From the NCBI GenBank assembly GCA_946404865.1, contig CAMJFC010000008.1, forward strand, positions 1-64,000: a DNA stretch of 64,000 nt. The letters are read 5' to 3'. Each line of letters begins with the position of its first letter. The first letter of the stretch is position 1. Below the pieces are notes generated by a model, which saw nothing but the letters and a program-made list of their open reading frames with translations, made no database searches and had not been told where the DNA came from. Origin of the DNA: an uncultured Prevotellaceae bacterium. GTDB taxonomy: Bacteria > Bacteroidota > Bacteroidia > Bacteroidales > Bacteroidaceae. This document shows positions 1 to 8,849 of the stretch, piece after piece. The position numbers and the translations under genes are program-made.

Positions 1-62
1 TGTAACTCATTGATTTTTAGACGATTAAATGTATTATTAACTAAGTATTGATAGAAATCAAG

Positions 63-70
63 TACATTTG
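63..70 (+). promoter_or_regulatory. Probable promoter -7 element
   Basis: TACATTTG matches the Bacteroidota -7 consensus TAnnTTTG and lies 27 bases before the start of the lipoprotein gene. No clear TTTG -33 box is seen at the usual distance. Confidence 0.5.
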
Positions 71-97
71 CAAAGAGTTTATAAAAAAGAGTAGAAT

Positions 98-940
98 ATG
101 AAAAAGTTTTTCCTTTTATCCCTTTGCGCAGTCATGATGCTGACGGGCTGCGGTACATACACTGGGGCAGGTGCCTATACGGGCTCTAACATCGGTAGCA
201 TTCTCGGATCGGCTATCGGAGGTATCAGCGGCGGACGCCACGGCTATCACCTCGGTACCATCATCGGCATGGCTGGCGGTGCCATCGTGGGCGGTGCCAT
301 CGGTGCGGCGGCTGACCAGAAGGCTGAAAATGATGTACATCGTCACTACGAGAAGGTGCAGGAGCGCAAGGCACGCCAACAAGGCAACTACGGCTATGAC
401 AACCGCGACTATGACAACAGTAGTTACGGCAATAGCAGCTATGACAATAGCGGTTTTGATGCTACTGGCAGCGGCGACGACCGTCTCTACGATTTCGACG
501 GCAGCGACTACAACGGCTCATACTCTGCAGCTCCCGCTCGTACGATGGTGCCGGCTGCATCGAGTGCCAACGACCTGTACAACAACTTTAGCTACAGCCA
601 GAAGATACAAGTGCGCAACGCACGGTTCGTTGATGACAACCATGACAATACGCTCTGCAGCAACGAGGTGAGCAAAATCATCTTCGAGGTGGTCAACACC
701 TCCGACGAGACGCTCTACGACATCGTGCCCACCGTGGTGGAGACCACTGGCATCAAGCGCCTCTATATCTCGCCCAGCATGCACGTGGAGAGTCTCGCTC
801 CCGGTGCCGCCATCCGCTACACGGCCATGGTGAAGACGGGTAAGATGAAGGAGGGTGTCGCCAACTTCTGTGTCTCGGTGTTGCAAGGCAACAAGACCGT
901 CTCGCAAGTATCGGAGTTCAGCGTACAGACGAGGAAATAA
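98..940 (+). CDS. Glycine-zipper lipoprotein
   Basis: Predicted lipoprotein of 280 residues. A short hydrophobic signal ends in the lipobox LTGC, with the lipidated Cys at residue 18. Residues about 22-75 are very rich in Gly, Ala and Ile with GxxxG spacing (for example GGAIVGGAIGAAA), the pattern of glycine-zipper outer-membrane proteins. A low-complexity Tyr/Asp/Asn/Ser linker follows (about 95-125). The C-terminal 110 residues look like a beta-rich domain carrying two Cys. Role unknown; envelope location is inferred from the signal and zipper. It is transcribed alone and converges on gdhA across a repeat element. Confidence 0.75.
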   Translation: MKKFFLLSLCAVMMLTGCGTYTGAGAYTGSNIGSILGSAIGGISGGRHGYHLGTIIGMAGGAIVGGAIGAAADQKAENDVHRHYEKVQERKARQQGNYGYDNRDYDNSSYGNSSYDNSGFDATGSGDDRLYDFDGSDYNGSYSAAPARTMVPAASSANDLYNNFSYSQKIQVRNARFVDDNHDNTLCSNEVSKIIFEVVNTSDETLYDIVPTVVETTGIKRLYISPSMHVESLAPGAAIRYTAMVKTGKMKEGVANFCVSVLQGNKTVSQVSEFSVQTRK

Positions 941-950
941 GGAGAAGAAG

Positions 951-1280
951 ACCCTCCCCCGGCCCCTCCCTTGTAGGGAGGGGGGTGGTTAGCACCATTG
1001 TCACTTACTTGTTTGGAAGTGATAATGGTGCTAATATATTAGGCTTACTCAACTTTCGGAAGTTAAGGAAGTTAAGGAAGTTAAAGGACATTAGTGAATG
1101 TATTGCTGCTCCTTGATGTATACAAGAAGGGGGGATAGTCATGTTCTTTAACTTCCTAAGCGAAGCGATATGTAGAGAGGTGAGCACATCAGTGCTCACC
1201 TCTTAGTCGATAGGATAAGGTCATCCATCATTTGAGAAGTAACCGCTCCCCTCCCTACAAGGGAGGGGTCGGGGGAGGGT
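951..1280. repeat. Nested inverted-repeat element filling the 342-base gap
   Basis: The gap between two convergent genes contains no gene. Its outer arms, 951-985 and 1246-1280, are inverted copies with one or two mismatches in 35 bases, and each arm is itself a small hairpin around TTGTA. Inside lie a 16-base inverted repeat (991-1006 with 1017-1032, one mismatch), an imperfect inverted repeat built on GAAGTTAAAGGACA (about 1078-1093 with 1141-1156), and an 11-base perfect hairpin (1177-1187 with 1192-1202). The arms start within 11 bases of both stop codons. The layout suggests a MITE-like element or a composite bidirectional terminator. Confidence 0.75.
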
Positions 1281-1282
1281 CT

Positions 1283-2620
1283 TTATACAATCCCTTGTGC
1301 CATCATGGCGTTGGCCACCTTCATGAATCCGGCGATGTTGGCACCTTTCACGTAGTCGATATAGCCATCGGGTTGTTTGCCGTACTTCACGCAGGCATCG
1401 TGGATGGAGTGCATGATGTAATGGAGTTTCTCGTCCACCTCTTTTTCGCTCCAGTTCAGACGCATCGAGTTCTGCGTCATCTCCAGGCCCGAGGTGGCCA
1501 CACCACCGGCATTGACAGCCTTGCCGGGAGCGAACAACATCTTCGCAGCCACGAATTTCTCTGCCGCCTCGGCCGTGCAACCCATGTTCGACACCTCGGC
1601 CACACACAGGGGCTTGTTGGCCAACTGCATGTCGGCGTCGGCACCGTTGAGCTCGTTCTGTGTGGCGCAAGGCAGTGCGATGTCGCACTTCACCTCCCAC
1701 GGTTTCTTGCCCTCGAAGAACTGTGCTTCGGGGAACTCTTCTGCGTATGGCTGGCAGATGTCGTTGCCGCTGGCGCGCAACTCAAGCATATAATCGATTT
1801 TCTCGCCGCTGATGCCTTCGGGGTCGTAGATATAGCCGTCGGGACCGCTGATGGTGATGACTTTCGCACCCAGTTGGGTGGCCTTGGTGGCAGCGCCCCA
1901 CGCCACATTGCCAAATCCGCTGATGGCCACCGTCTTGCCCTTGATGTCGATGCCATGGGTCTGCAGCATCTGATTGACGAAGTAGAGGGCGCCGAAGCCT
2001 GTGGCCTCCGGTCGGATGCGGCTGCCGCCCCATTCCAGACCCTTGCCGGTGAGCACACCGTTCCATTGGTGCGTCAGTTTCTTATACATACCAAAGAGAT
2101 AGCCTATCTCGCGGCTGCCCACGCCGATGTCGCCGGCGGGCACATCCTGGTCGGGGCCAATCACCTTGTATAACTCGGTCATGAACGCCTGGCAGAAACG
2201 CATCACCTCGGCATCGCTGCGGCCGCGGATAGAGAAGTCGCTGCCGCCCTTGCCACCGCCCATGGGCAGCGTGGTGAGCGCGTTTTTGAAAGTCTGCTCA
2301 AAGCCTAAGAATTTCAGGATAGAGAGGTTCACCGACGGATGGAAGCGCAGACCGCCCTTGTAGGGGCCGATGGCGCTGTTGAACTGCACGCGGTAGCCCA
2401 GGTTGACATGCACCTCGCCTTTGTCGTCAGTCCAAGGCACACGGAAGGTGATGATGCGTTCGGGTTCTACGATGCGCTCGATGAGCTTGGCGCGCTCGAA
2501 TTCGGGGTGCTGGTTGTAAACGTCTTTCACGGAGATGAGCACTTCTCTCACTGCCTGCAGATACTCTGCCTCGCCCGGATGCTTCTGCTCCAGGGCATGC
2601 ATGATTTTATCAACGTCCAT
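1283..2620 (-). CDS. gdhA: NADP-type glutamate dehydrogenase
   Basis: Converts 2-oxoglutarate and ammonium to glutamate, the main ammonium entry reaction in many gut Bacteroidota. The 445-residue length fits the hexameric small-subunit family. The glutamate-binding motif PMGGGKGGSDF lies near residues 119-129, PAGDIGVGSREIGYL near 165-180, and the Rossmann motif GFGNVAWGAA near 235. Cofactor preference for NADP is inferred from overall similarity, not read from a diagnostic residue. A -7 box (TATATTTG, minus strand, 2671-2678) lies about 50 bases upstream. It is a single gene, convergent with the lipoprotein. Confidence 0.95.
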   Translation of the reverse strand: MDVDKIMHALEQKHPGEAEYLQAVREVLISVKDVYNQHPEFERAKLIERIVEPERIITFRVPWTDDKGEVHVNLGYRVQFNSAIGPYKGGLRFHPSVNLSILKFLGFEQTFKNALTTLPMGGGKGGSDFSIRGRSDAEVMRFCQAFMTELYKVIGPDQDVPAGDIGVGSREIGYLFGMYKKLTHQWNGVLTGKGLEWGGSRIRPEATGFGALYFVNQMLQTHGIDIKGKTVAISGFGNVAWGAATKATQLGAKVITISGPDGYIYDPEGISGEKIDYMLELRASGNDICQPYAEEFPEAQFFEGKKPWEVKCDIALPCATQNELNGADADMQLANKPLCVAEVSNMGCTAEAAEKFVAAKMLFAPGKAVNAGGVATSGLEMTQNSMRLNWSEKEVDEKLHYIMHSIHDACVKYGKQPDGYIDYVKGANIAGFMKVANAMMAQGIV

Positions 2621-2865
2621 AGTAAAATTTTGTTTAGGTTAACGTGTTACATAGTGTTATTAAGACGTTGCAAATATAGGGATTATTCGCATACGCTCCA
2701 AATATTATCAAGGTTTTTTTGCCTTTCCTTCTTACTTTTTGTCAATTCGTCTTTTTTTTATGATGGGTTGTGCTGCCAATTCAAAAAAAATGGTTATTTT
2801 TGCATTTCAAAATGACAATCGGAGTTGAGTAGTCATTACATCCCTTTTAATGTGACTGTAAAAGT

Positions 2866-5832
2866 ATGGAATACAATATACCAGAAGAGTGGAGCAAGTT
2901 CCTGCTCAAAGATGTGTCGTTCGTCAACCTCATGACGCGCCGTATTTGCAATGTGCTTATCATCGCCAACCCCTATGATGCCTTTATGCTCGAAGACGAC
3001 GGGCGTGTGGACCAGAAGGTGTTCGACGAGTATATGGAGTTGGGTTTGCGTTATCCGCCCACCTTCACACAGGCCAGTACCACTGACGAGGCGCAGCGTG
3101 TGTTGCAGTCCACCGAGATCGACCTCGTCATTTGTATGCCCGGTAATGCCGACAACGACGCTTTCGACGTGGCGCGCGATGTGAAGGCCGACTTCCCCCA
3201 TATCCCCTGTGTGGTGCTCACGCCCTTCTCGCACGGCATCACCCGAAGGATGCAGGACGAAGACCTCTCCATCTTCGACTACGTGTTCTGTTGGTTGGGC
3301 GACACCAATGTCATACTCTCCATCATCAAACTGTTGGAGGACCGCATGAACATCGACCATGACATCAAGGAGGCGGGTGTGCAGGTTATTCTGCTCGTGG
3401 AGGACAACATCCGGTTCTATTCGTCCATCCTGCCCAACCTCTACCATTATATTCTCCTGCAGAGTAAGAACTTCTCGACCGAGGCCCTCAACCCCCATGC
3501 GGCAGCGCAGCGCAAGCGCGGGCGTCCCAAGGTGGTTCTCGCCCGCAACTACGAAGAGGCCGTAGAACTGTTCGAGCGTTATCAGGACAACATGCAGGGA
3601 GTCATCAGCGATGTGCGTTTCCCGCGTGAGGGCGTGAAAGACCCCGAGGCCGGTTTCCGCCTGCTGCGTTTCATCCGCCAGCGCAATGAGTATGTGCCGC
3701 TCATCTTGCAGAGTGCCGAGGAAGAGAACGAGGAGAAGGCGCGCGCCGAGGGTTTCCATTATGTCAACAAGAGTGCCAAGACGCGCAACCTCGACCTTCG
3801 CCATCTCATCGCTGAGCACATGGGGTTTGGCGACTTCATCTTCCGCGACCCGGAAACGCGGCAGGAGATTATGCGGGTGAGCACGCTCAAGGAGTTGCAA
3901 GACAATATTTTCCGCATCCCGCGCGACTCCATGCTCTATCATGTGTCGCGCAACCACGTGAGCCGCTGGCTCTCGGCGCGCGCCATCTTCCCCGTGTCGG
4001 CGTTCCTCAAGCACGTGACATGGCATAAGCTGAAGGACGTGGATGCACACCGCCAAATCATCTTCGATGCCATCGTGCAGTACCGCCGCATGAAGAACAT
4101 CGGTGTGGTGGCTGTGTTCGACCGGGGGAAATTCGACCAGTATGCGCACTTTGCACGTATCGGCGACGGTTCGTTAGGCGGCAAGGGTAGGGGACTGGCC
4201 TATCTCGACAACGTCATCAAGCGCCATCCTGAGTTCAACCAGTTTGAAAATGCCACCGTCTCCATACCCAAGACGTTGGTGCTCTGCACCGACCTCTTCG
4301 ACCAGTTCATGGAGAACAACGACCTCTACCAGATTGCGCTCAGCGATGCCGACGACGAGGTCATCCTCCGGCATTTCCTCAAGGCGCAGTTGCCCGACAC
4401 CCTCATCGCCGACTTCTTCACCTTCTTCGAGGCCACGAAGTGCCCCATCGCCGTGCGCTCGTCGTCACTGCTCGAGGATGCCCACTATCAGCCTTTCGCC
4501 GGCATCTACTCCACCTATATGATACCCTATCTCAACGATAAGTATGAGATGCTCAGTATGTTGGCGTGTGCCATCAAGGCCGTCTATGCGTCGGTCTATT
4601 ACCGCGACTCCAAGGCCTACATGACCGCGACGAGCAATGTCATCGACCAGGAGAAGATGGCAGTCATCCTGCAAGAGGTGGTCGGACACCGATACGGCAA
4701 CCACTTCTATCCCAATATCAGCGGCGTGCTGCGGTCGCTCAACTACTATCCCATCGGCGACGAACGGGCTGAGGACGGCATCGCAAGTCTGGCGCTCGGA
4801 CTGGGCAAGTATATCGTCGATGGCGGACAGACGCTGCGCGTGAGCCCCTTCCACCCCAATCAGGTGTTGCAGACAAGCGAGATGGAGACGGCACTGCGCG
4901 AGACGCAGACGCGGTTCTACGCCCTCGACATGGAGCACGTGGGCAACGACTTCAAGGTAGATGACGGGTTCAATATCCTCAACCTGCGTGTGAAGGAGGC
5001 CGACAAAGACCGCTCGCTCAACTATATCGCATCGACCTACGACCCCTACGACCAGGTGATACGCGACGGTATCTACGAGGGCGGGCGCAAGGTCATCACC
5101 TTCAGCGGCGTGTTGCAGCAGGGGGTGTTCCCGCTGCCTGAGATCATGCAACTGGCCATGACGCGCGGCGCGGAGAGCATGCGGCGGCCCGTAGAGATTG
5201 AGTTCGCCTGCAATATCAACGACGACCGGACGGGTGAGTTCTACCTGCTGCAGATCAGGCCCATCGTCGATGCCAAGCAGATGCTCGACGAAGACCTGAC
5301 GGCCATTCCCGACGAGCAGTGTCTGCTGCGCTCGCACAACTCGCTCGGACACGGCATCAACGAAGAGGTGACCGACGTGGTCTATGTGAAGACCGACGAT
5401 GAGTTCACGGCATCGAACAATCCCGCTATCGCCGACGAGATCGAGCGCATCAACCGCCGCTTCCTCGACGAGGGGCGCAACTACGTGCTCGTGGGACCGG
5501 GCCGCTGGGGGTCGTCAGACTACTGGCTCGGTGTGCCCGTGAAGTGGCCCCACATCAGCGCGGCGAAGGTCATCGTCGAGGTGGCACTCAAAAACTACCG
5601 TGTCGATCCGTCGCAGGGCACCCATTTCTTCCAGAACCTCACCTCGTTTGGCGTGGGCTATTTCACCATCAACACCTACACTGGCGACGGCATTTTCCAA
5701 AAAGAGGTGCTCGACGCGATGCCTGCCGTGGAGGAAACGAAGTATGTGCGCCACGTCCGTTTCGACCGTCCGCTGAAAATCATGATGGATGGCAAAAAAC
5801 AAGAAGGAGTGGTGATGAATGAAGAATGTTGA
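2866..5832 (+). CDS. PEP synthase-like ATP-grasp protein with receiver domains
   Basis: Protein of 988 residues, often labelled PEP synthase in Bacteroidota. Residues about 25-150 resemble a receiver fold without the phosphoacceptor Asp (ICMPG at that strand). Residues about 170-310 form a full receiver domain: acidic pair in VILLVEDN (about 173-180), acceptor Asp in ISDVRFP (about 249), Ser in LQSAEEE and Lys in NKSAK. From about 430 to 830 follows the PPDK/PEP-synthase nucleotide-binding domain, with GGKGRGLAYL near 437, AVRSSSLLEDAHYQPFAG near 529 and FYLLQIRPI near 795. I see no swivelling phosphohistidine domain and no PEP-binding TIM barrel, so classical PEP synthase activity is doubtful. 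A phosphorylation-controlled ATP-dependent enzyme is the inference. It is a single gene. Confidence 0.8.
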   Translation: MEYNIPEEWSKFLLKDVSFVNLMTRRICNVLIIANPYDAFMLEDDGRVDQKVFDEYMELGLRYPPTFTQASTTDEAQRVLQSTEIDLVICMPGNADNDAFDVARDVKADFPHIPCVVLTPFSHGITRRMQDEDLSIFDYVFCWLGDTNVILSIIKLLEDRMNIDHDIKEAGVQVILLVEDNIRFYSSILPNLYHYILLQSKNFSTEALNPHAAAQRKRGRPKVVLARNYEEAVELFERYQDNMQGVISDVRFPREGVKDPEAGFRLLRFIRQRNEYVPLILQSAEEENEEKARAEGFHYVNKSAKTRNLDLRHLIAEHMGFGDFIFRDPETRQEIMRVSTLKELQDNIFRIPRDSMLYHVSRNHVSRWLSARAIFPVSAFLKHVTWHKLKDVDAHRQIIFDAIVQYRRMKNIGVVAVFDRGKFDQYAHFARIGDGSLGGKGRGLAYLDNVIKRHPEFNQFENATVSIPKTLVLCTDLFDQFMENNDLYQIALSDADDEVILRHFLKAQLPDTLIADFFTFFEATKCPIAVRSSSLLEDAHYQPFAGIYSTYMIPYLNDKYEMLSMLACAIKAVYASVYYRDSKAYMTATSNVIDQEKMAVILQEVVGHRYGNHFYPNISGVLRSLNYYPIGDERAEDGIASLALGLGKYIVDGGQTLRVSPFHPNQVLQTSEMETALRETQTRFYALDMEHVGNDFKVDDGFNILNLRVKEADKDRSLNYIASTYDPYDQVIRDGIYEGGRKVITFSGVLQQGVFPLPEIMQLAMTRGAESMRRPVEIEFACNINDDRTGEFYLLQIRPIVDAKQMLDEDLTAIPDEQCLLRSHNSLGHGINEEVTDVVYVKTDDEFTASNNPAIADEIERINRRFLDEGRNYVLVGPGRWGSSDYWLGVPVKWPHISAAKVIVEVALKNYRVDPSQGTHFFQNLTSFGVGYFTINTYTGDGIFQKEVLDAMPAVEETKYVRHVRFDRPLKIMMDGKKQEGVVMNEEC

Positions 5833-5957
5833 GTGTTGAATGTTGAGTGTTGAATGGTCGCTTAGCGATGAAGAATGAAGAATGTTGAATGTTGAGTGTT
5901 GAATGGTCGCTTCGCGATGAAGAAGAATGTTGAATGTTGAATTTTGAATTTTGAATA
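5821..5957 (+). repeat. TTGAATG/TTGAGTG heptamer array after a stop codon
   Basis: Runs of 7-base units (TTGAGTG, TTGAATG, TTGAATT) begin at the stop codon of the upstream gene and are interrupted twice by a short hairpin of the form TCGC-N3-GCGA followed by ATGAAGAA. The two interrupted blocks are near-direct repeats of each other. With the small-RNA locus downstream this accounts for the whole 319-base gap to the RDD gene. Confidence 0.8.
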
Positions 5958-6003
5958 GCGAATGCTTACGGATTGATATAAATCAAGAAAATTAAGTTAC
6001 AAA

Positions 6004-6069
6004 TGAAAAAACACGATGAAGGTTTGGTGCGAAATAGAAACATCTATTACCTTTGCATCGTGTTTTTCA
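6004..6069 (+). promoter_or_regulatory. Promoter embedded in an inverted repeat
   Basis: A consensus promoter is present: TTTG at 6023-6026, a 21-base spacer, TACCTTTG at 6048-6055. It sits between the arms of an inverted repeat, TGAAAAAACACGATG (6004-6018) and CATCGTGTTTTTCA (6056-6069), which differ only by one extra A. The downstream arm covers the predicted transcription start. Confidence 0.7.
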
Positions 6070-6124
6070 TAGTATTAGATTTAAGGTTAACAAAGGTTGG
6101 GACTCGGCGGAGTCCTTTTTTTTT
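6062..6124 (+). ncRNA. Candidate small RNA, about 62 nt
   Basis: Transcription from the promoter at 6023-6055 would start near 6062 and stop at a strong intrinsic terminator: stem GGACTC/GAGTCC at 6100-6115 with a GGCG loop, followed by nine T. No start codon with a useful frame lies between them, so the product should be a short RNA. It faces the 3' end of the RDD gene on the other strand, and the U tract lies only 28 bases from that gene's stop. It could alternatively be a relic leader or act only as a terminator. Confidence 0.6.
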
Positions 6125-6151
6125 GTGCTTTTTTTTCAGATGAAGAGCACT

Positions 6152-6892
6152 TTATTTCTTCACATCATAATAATAATAGTCATTGACGATGGTTTGCAAG
6201 AACTGTGCGGGGGGCATCACCTGGCGCACACCCAGTTGCTGTTGCACTTTCTGAGCCAGCGCGGGGATGAGGTCGTTGCGCCGGGCTGCCACTTGGTAAG
6301 AGTGAAGCGCGTTGGCGATGGTTTCCACTTGTCGCCAGGTCAGGTTGACGGCCTCGGGATAGAACGGGCGGTAGTTGGGGTCGTTGAATAGGAAATTGTA
6401 TAGACCGATGCTTGTGGACGAATAGTCGCGTGTGCGGACTACCGTTGTGCCTGCGGCCAAGTCGCCTAAGCGCTGACAGTTGCGTGAGAAAATGATGGAA
6501 ATCAGACCGATGCAAGGCCCCAGCAAGACACCATCGACGAGCAGCAGCAACCATCGCAACAACAGTTGTCCCGTCGAGGGGCGCGAACCGTCTAAGTTGA
6601 CCACGCGGATGTTCATCACCTTCTTACCGATGGTCTGCCCTTTGAAATATTTCTCGCAGAAGAAAGGGTAGAGCATCATAGGCAAATAAAGGACGAAGTA
6701 CACAATGAACGTGATTAAAAAGGAGTATTTGTTGTATGAATAGAAAAGCGTGTTAAGGATTACGGCAATCAAGAAGAAGTAAAAAATGAAGATGCAGCCG
6801 TCGATAATCCATGCTGTCAACCTTGAGAGTACACTCGCCGCTGTCATGCGGAGTTGCACGTATTGACCTGTTGTAATATTTGTTTGTGCCAT
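6152..6892 (-). CDS. RDD family membrane protein
   Basis: Membrane protein of 246 residues. The RDD signature is seen early: an Arg in SRLTAWIIDG with the Asp at the end of the first helix (about residues 23-32). About three to four hydrophobic helices follow within the first 150 residues. The C-terminal 95 residues are soluble and rich in aromatic and Gln residues. The family function is poorly known; some members affect ion transport. It is divergent from the SpoIIM-type operon, and in related genomes RDD and SpoIIM proteins commonly travel with MoxR and DUF58 genes, so a joint envelope role is inferred. Confidence 0.85.
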   Translation of the reverse strand: MAQTNITTGQYVQLRMTAASVLSRLTAWIIDGCIFIFYFFLIAVILNTLFYSYNKYSFLITFIVYFVLYLPMMLYPFFCEKYFKGQTIGKKVMNIRVVNLDGSRPSTGQLLLRWLLLLVDGVLLGPCIGLISIIFSRNCQRLGDLAAGTTVVRTRDYSSTSIGLYNFLFNDPNYRPFYPEAVNLTWRQVETIANALHSYQVAARRNDLIPALAQKVQQQLGVRQVMPPAQFLQTIVNDYYYYDVKK

Positions 6893-6907
6893 TTTTTTAT
6901 CTATTTG

Positions 6908-6940
6908 TTTGCAAAAGTAAACAATTTCTATTACTTTTGC
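6908..6940. promoter_or_regulatory. Overlapping divergent promoters of the RDD and SpoIIM genes
   Basis: Plus strand: TTTG 6908-6911, a 20-base spacer, TACTTTTG 6932-6939. Minus strand: TACTTTTG is read from 6919 to 6912, just before the RDD start. The two -7 boxes form a 10-base perfect inverted repeat (6911-6920 with 6931-6940), so polymerase bound at one promoter would cover the other. Confidence 0.65.
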
Positions 6941-6994
6941 ATTCCTAAAAGGATTTTTTTTGCGATTAGCAACGGCAAAAGCGTAAGTGAAGGT

Positions 6995-7966
6995 ATGAAA
7001 GAGGCAATCTTTATCCGTCAGAATATGGATAAATGGAAGGCGGCCGAGCGGCGGACGTTCGATTTCTCTATGAGCAGTCCCGACGAGTTGGTCGAGGCTT
7101 ATACCGATGTGACGGCCGATTTAGCCTATGCCCAGACCCATTACCCTCATTCGCATGTCACCACCTATCTGAACAACCTTGCCGTGATGCTGCATGGTGA
7201 GTTGTATCATCATAAACGTGAGCGTTGGAAGCGTCTGATCACCTTTTGGACGCATGAGGTGCCGCTTGCCGTCTATGATGGTAGGCGTGAGTTGCGCCTT
7301 TCACTTGTCATCTTTCTCGTTTCCATCCTGCTCGGCGTGTTCACCGCCATGGGAGGCGAAGATTTTGTACGCAATATCTTAGGCGATAAATATATGGACA
7401 TGACCCTTGAGAATATAGCCAAGGGCGAACCCATGGCTGTGTATAGCGGTGAGCCGCCGTTTGAGATGTTTTTGGGCATCACCTTTAATAATGTCATGGT
7501 GTCTTTCTTGGTTTTTGCAGTGGGTGTGTTCACCTCTTTTGCCACAGGCTATATTTTGATGGAAAACGGGATTATGGCGGGCGCCTTTGCTGCATTCTTT
7601 GCTCAGAAAGGGTTGTTGGGCGATTGCTTGTTGGCGATGATGCTGCACGGCACGCTCGAACTCTCTGCCATCGTCATTGCCGGAGGTGCGGGTATCGCCA
7701 TGGGCAACGGATGGCTCTTCCCTGGCACCTACAGTCGTATGGAGTCGTTCAAGATAGGAGCCAAGCGGGGATTGAAAATCCTCGTCAGTATCGTGCCCGT
7801 CCTCATCATGGCAGGATTTATTGAGGGAGTGTTCACCCGTTATACCCATGTGGAGGATGGACTGCGCCTTTCGGTCATCATCATCTCTTTCCTCTTTGTG
7901 CTCTATTATTTCGTCTATTTACCTGTTAAACGCCATCGTGAAGCCATTGCAAACCGACAAGATTAA
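6995..7966 (+). CDS. SpoIIM-type (stage II sporulation protein M-like) membrane protein
   Basis: 323 residues from ATG 6995; the longer reading frame upstream crosses the promoter and is rejected. The first 100 residues are soluble and helical (MKEAIFIRQNMDKWKAAERR). The rest holds about five or six membrane helices with the SpoIIM family pattern, including MLHGTLELSAIVIAGGAGI near residues 215-233. Bacteroidota do not sporulate, so the name only marks the family. First gene of a six-gene operon ending in MoxR and DUF58. It overlaps the next gene by 29 bases if that gene starts at GTG 7938. Confidence 0.85.
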   Translation: MKEAIFIRQNMDKWKAAERRTFDFSMSSPDELVEAYTDVTADLAYAQTHYPHSHVTTYLNNLAVMLHGELYHHKRERWKRLITFWTHEVPLAVYDGRRELRLSLVIFLVSILLGVFTAMGGEDFVRNILGDKYMDMTLENIAKGEPMAVYSGEPPFEMFLGITFNNVMVSFLVFAVGVFTSFATGYILMENGIMAGAFAAFFAQKGLLGDCLLAMMLHGTLELSAIVIAGGAGIAMGNGWLFPGTYSRMESFKIGAKRGLKILVSIVPVLIMAGFIEGVFTRYTHVEDGLRLSVIIISFLFVLYYFVYLPVKRHREAIANRQD

Positions 7967-8837
7967 ATTCTTCCAACAGCGCGGACCCGGTGAGAAAATC
8001 ACCGCTACGTTCGACTTCCTGCGCGAAAACCGGAGCGCATGGCTCAAGTCGTGCGCATGGCCTATCATACCCATCGCGCTCATCTATGGGTGGATGCAAG
8101 CCAACGCCATCACTTTCTCTCCGGCATACGACGCCTCGCCGTTTGATTTTGATTTGATGGAGCTGATAGTGGGTGTCACCTTAAAAAAAAGTCCTCTCGT
8201 GTCCGTCTATTCGCTGTTGTTTCTTGTGGCACTTTGGGCGCTTTTCACTGCAACAAGCGCTATGATACATTTGTATGAGTATCGGACGGAGCGGTTGCAA
8301 GGCGTGACATGGGCAGAATGGCGTGGCGCGTTGTTGCATGCTGTGGGCTATTCTACGGTGGCGGCGCTGATGACATTTCTGTTGTTGTATGCACTCTCTT
8401 TGGCCGAGTCTCTCTTGGTGTTGCTGCTGATTGCCGCGGCATTTCCGCTGGCTCTTTTTGCTCCGGCTTGCTCGCTGGGGCGTTGTGGGGGAGCCTTCGC
8501 CTCTTTTGCACGCGCACTGTCATTGGGGGTTACTACCTGGGGAGGGATTGCCATAACTATGGCTGGGCTGTGGTTCATCCTGTCCTTTCTTAGGGAAGCC
8601 TCTGATGTGGTGAATGCTGTCTTACACCGTGTCATTGTTAACTTGGTCTATACCGATGGTTTCTCGCCTGTTATTTCCAAGTGTGTCTTGACGCTCTCCT
8701 ATGCTGCTGTCTATTGGGTGTCGTTGCTCTGTTTCTCAGCGATGATGTTTTGCGCGGCCTATCTTTACGGACATGCCGAGGAGAAAATCTCATTCATTTC
8801 GCTCGATGACGATATTAGGAATTTCGAACATCTATAA
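7938..8837 (+). CDS. Multi-pass membrane protein, function unknown
   Basis: About 299 residues. The start is uncertain: GTG 7938 (VKPLQTDKIKFF) is chosen because residues upstream of it are an out-of-phase reading of the SpoIIM gene. Hydrophobic segments occur near residues 40-60, 90-110, 135-175, 190-215 and 250-280, with long Leu/Val/Ala stretches. A conserved-looking soluble start (QQRGPGEKITATFDFLREN) precedes them. I do not recognise a named family. Position between SpoIIM and DUF4129 genes, with tight spacing, points to a shared membrane complex. Confidence 0.75.
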   Translation: MKPLQTDKIKFFQQRGPGEKITATFDFLRENRSAWLKSCAWPIIPIALIYGWMQANAITFSPAYDASPFDFDLMELIVGVTLKKSPLVSVYSLLFLVALWALFTATSAMIHLYEYRTERLQGVTWAEWRGALLHAVGYSTVAALMTFLLLYALSLAESLLVLLLIAAAFPLALFAPACSLGRCGGAFASFARALSLGVTTWGGIAITMAGLWFILSFLREASDVVNAVLHRVIVNLVYTDGFSPVISKCVLTLSYAAVYWVSLLCFSAMMFCAAYLYGHAEEKISFISLDDDIRNFEHL

Positions 8838-8849
8838 CCATTCATAACG

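Noticed and set aside
2836..4149. Long minus-strand frame of 437 residues opposite the ATP-grasp gene
   Set aside because: Antisense shadow of a well-supported gene with clear domain motifs.
6053..6391. 112-residue frame covering the small-RNA locus
   Set aside because: It runs through a strong terminator and then antisense to the RDD gene; only a shadow frame.
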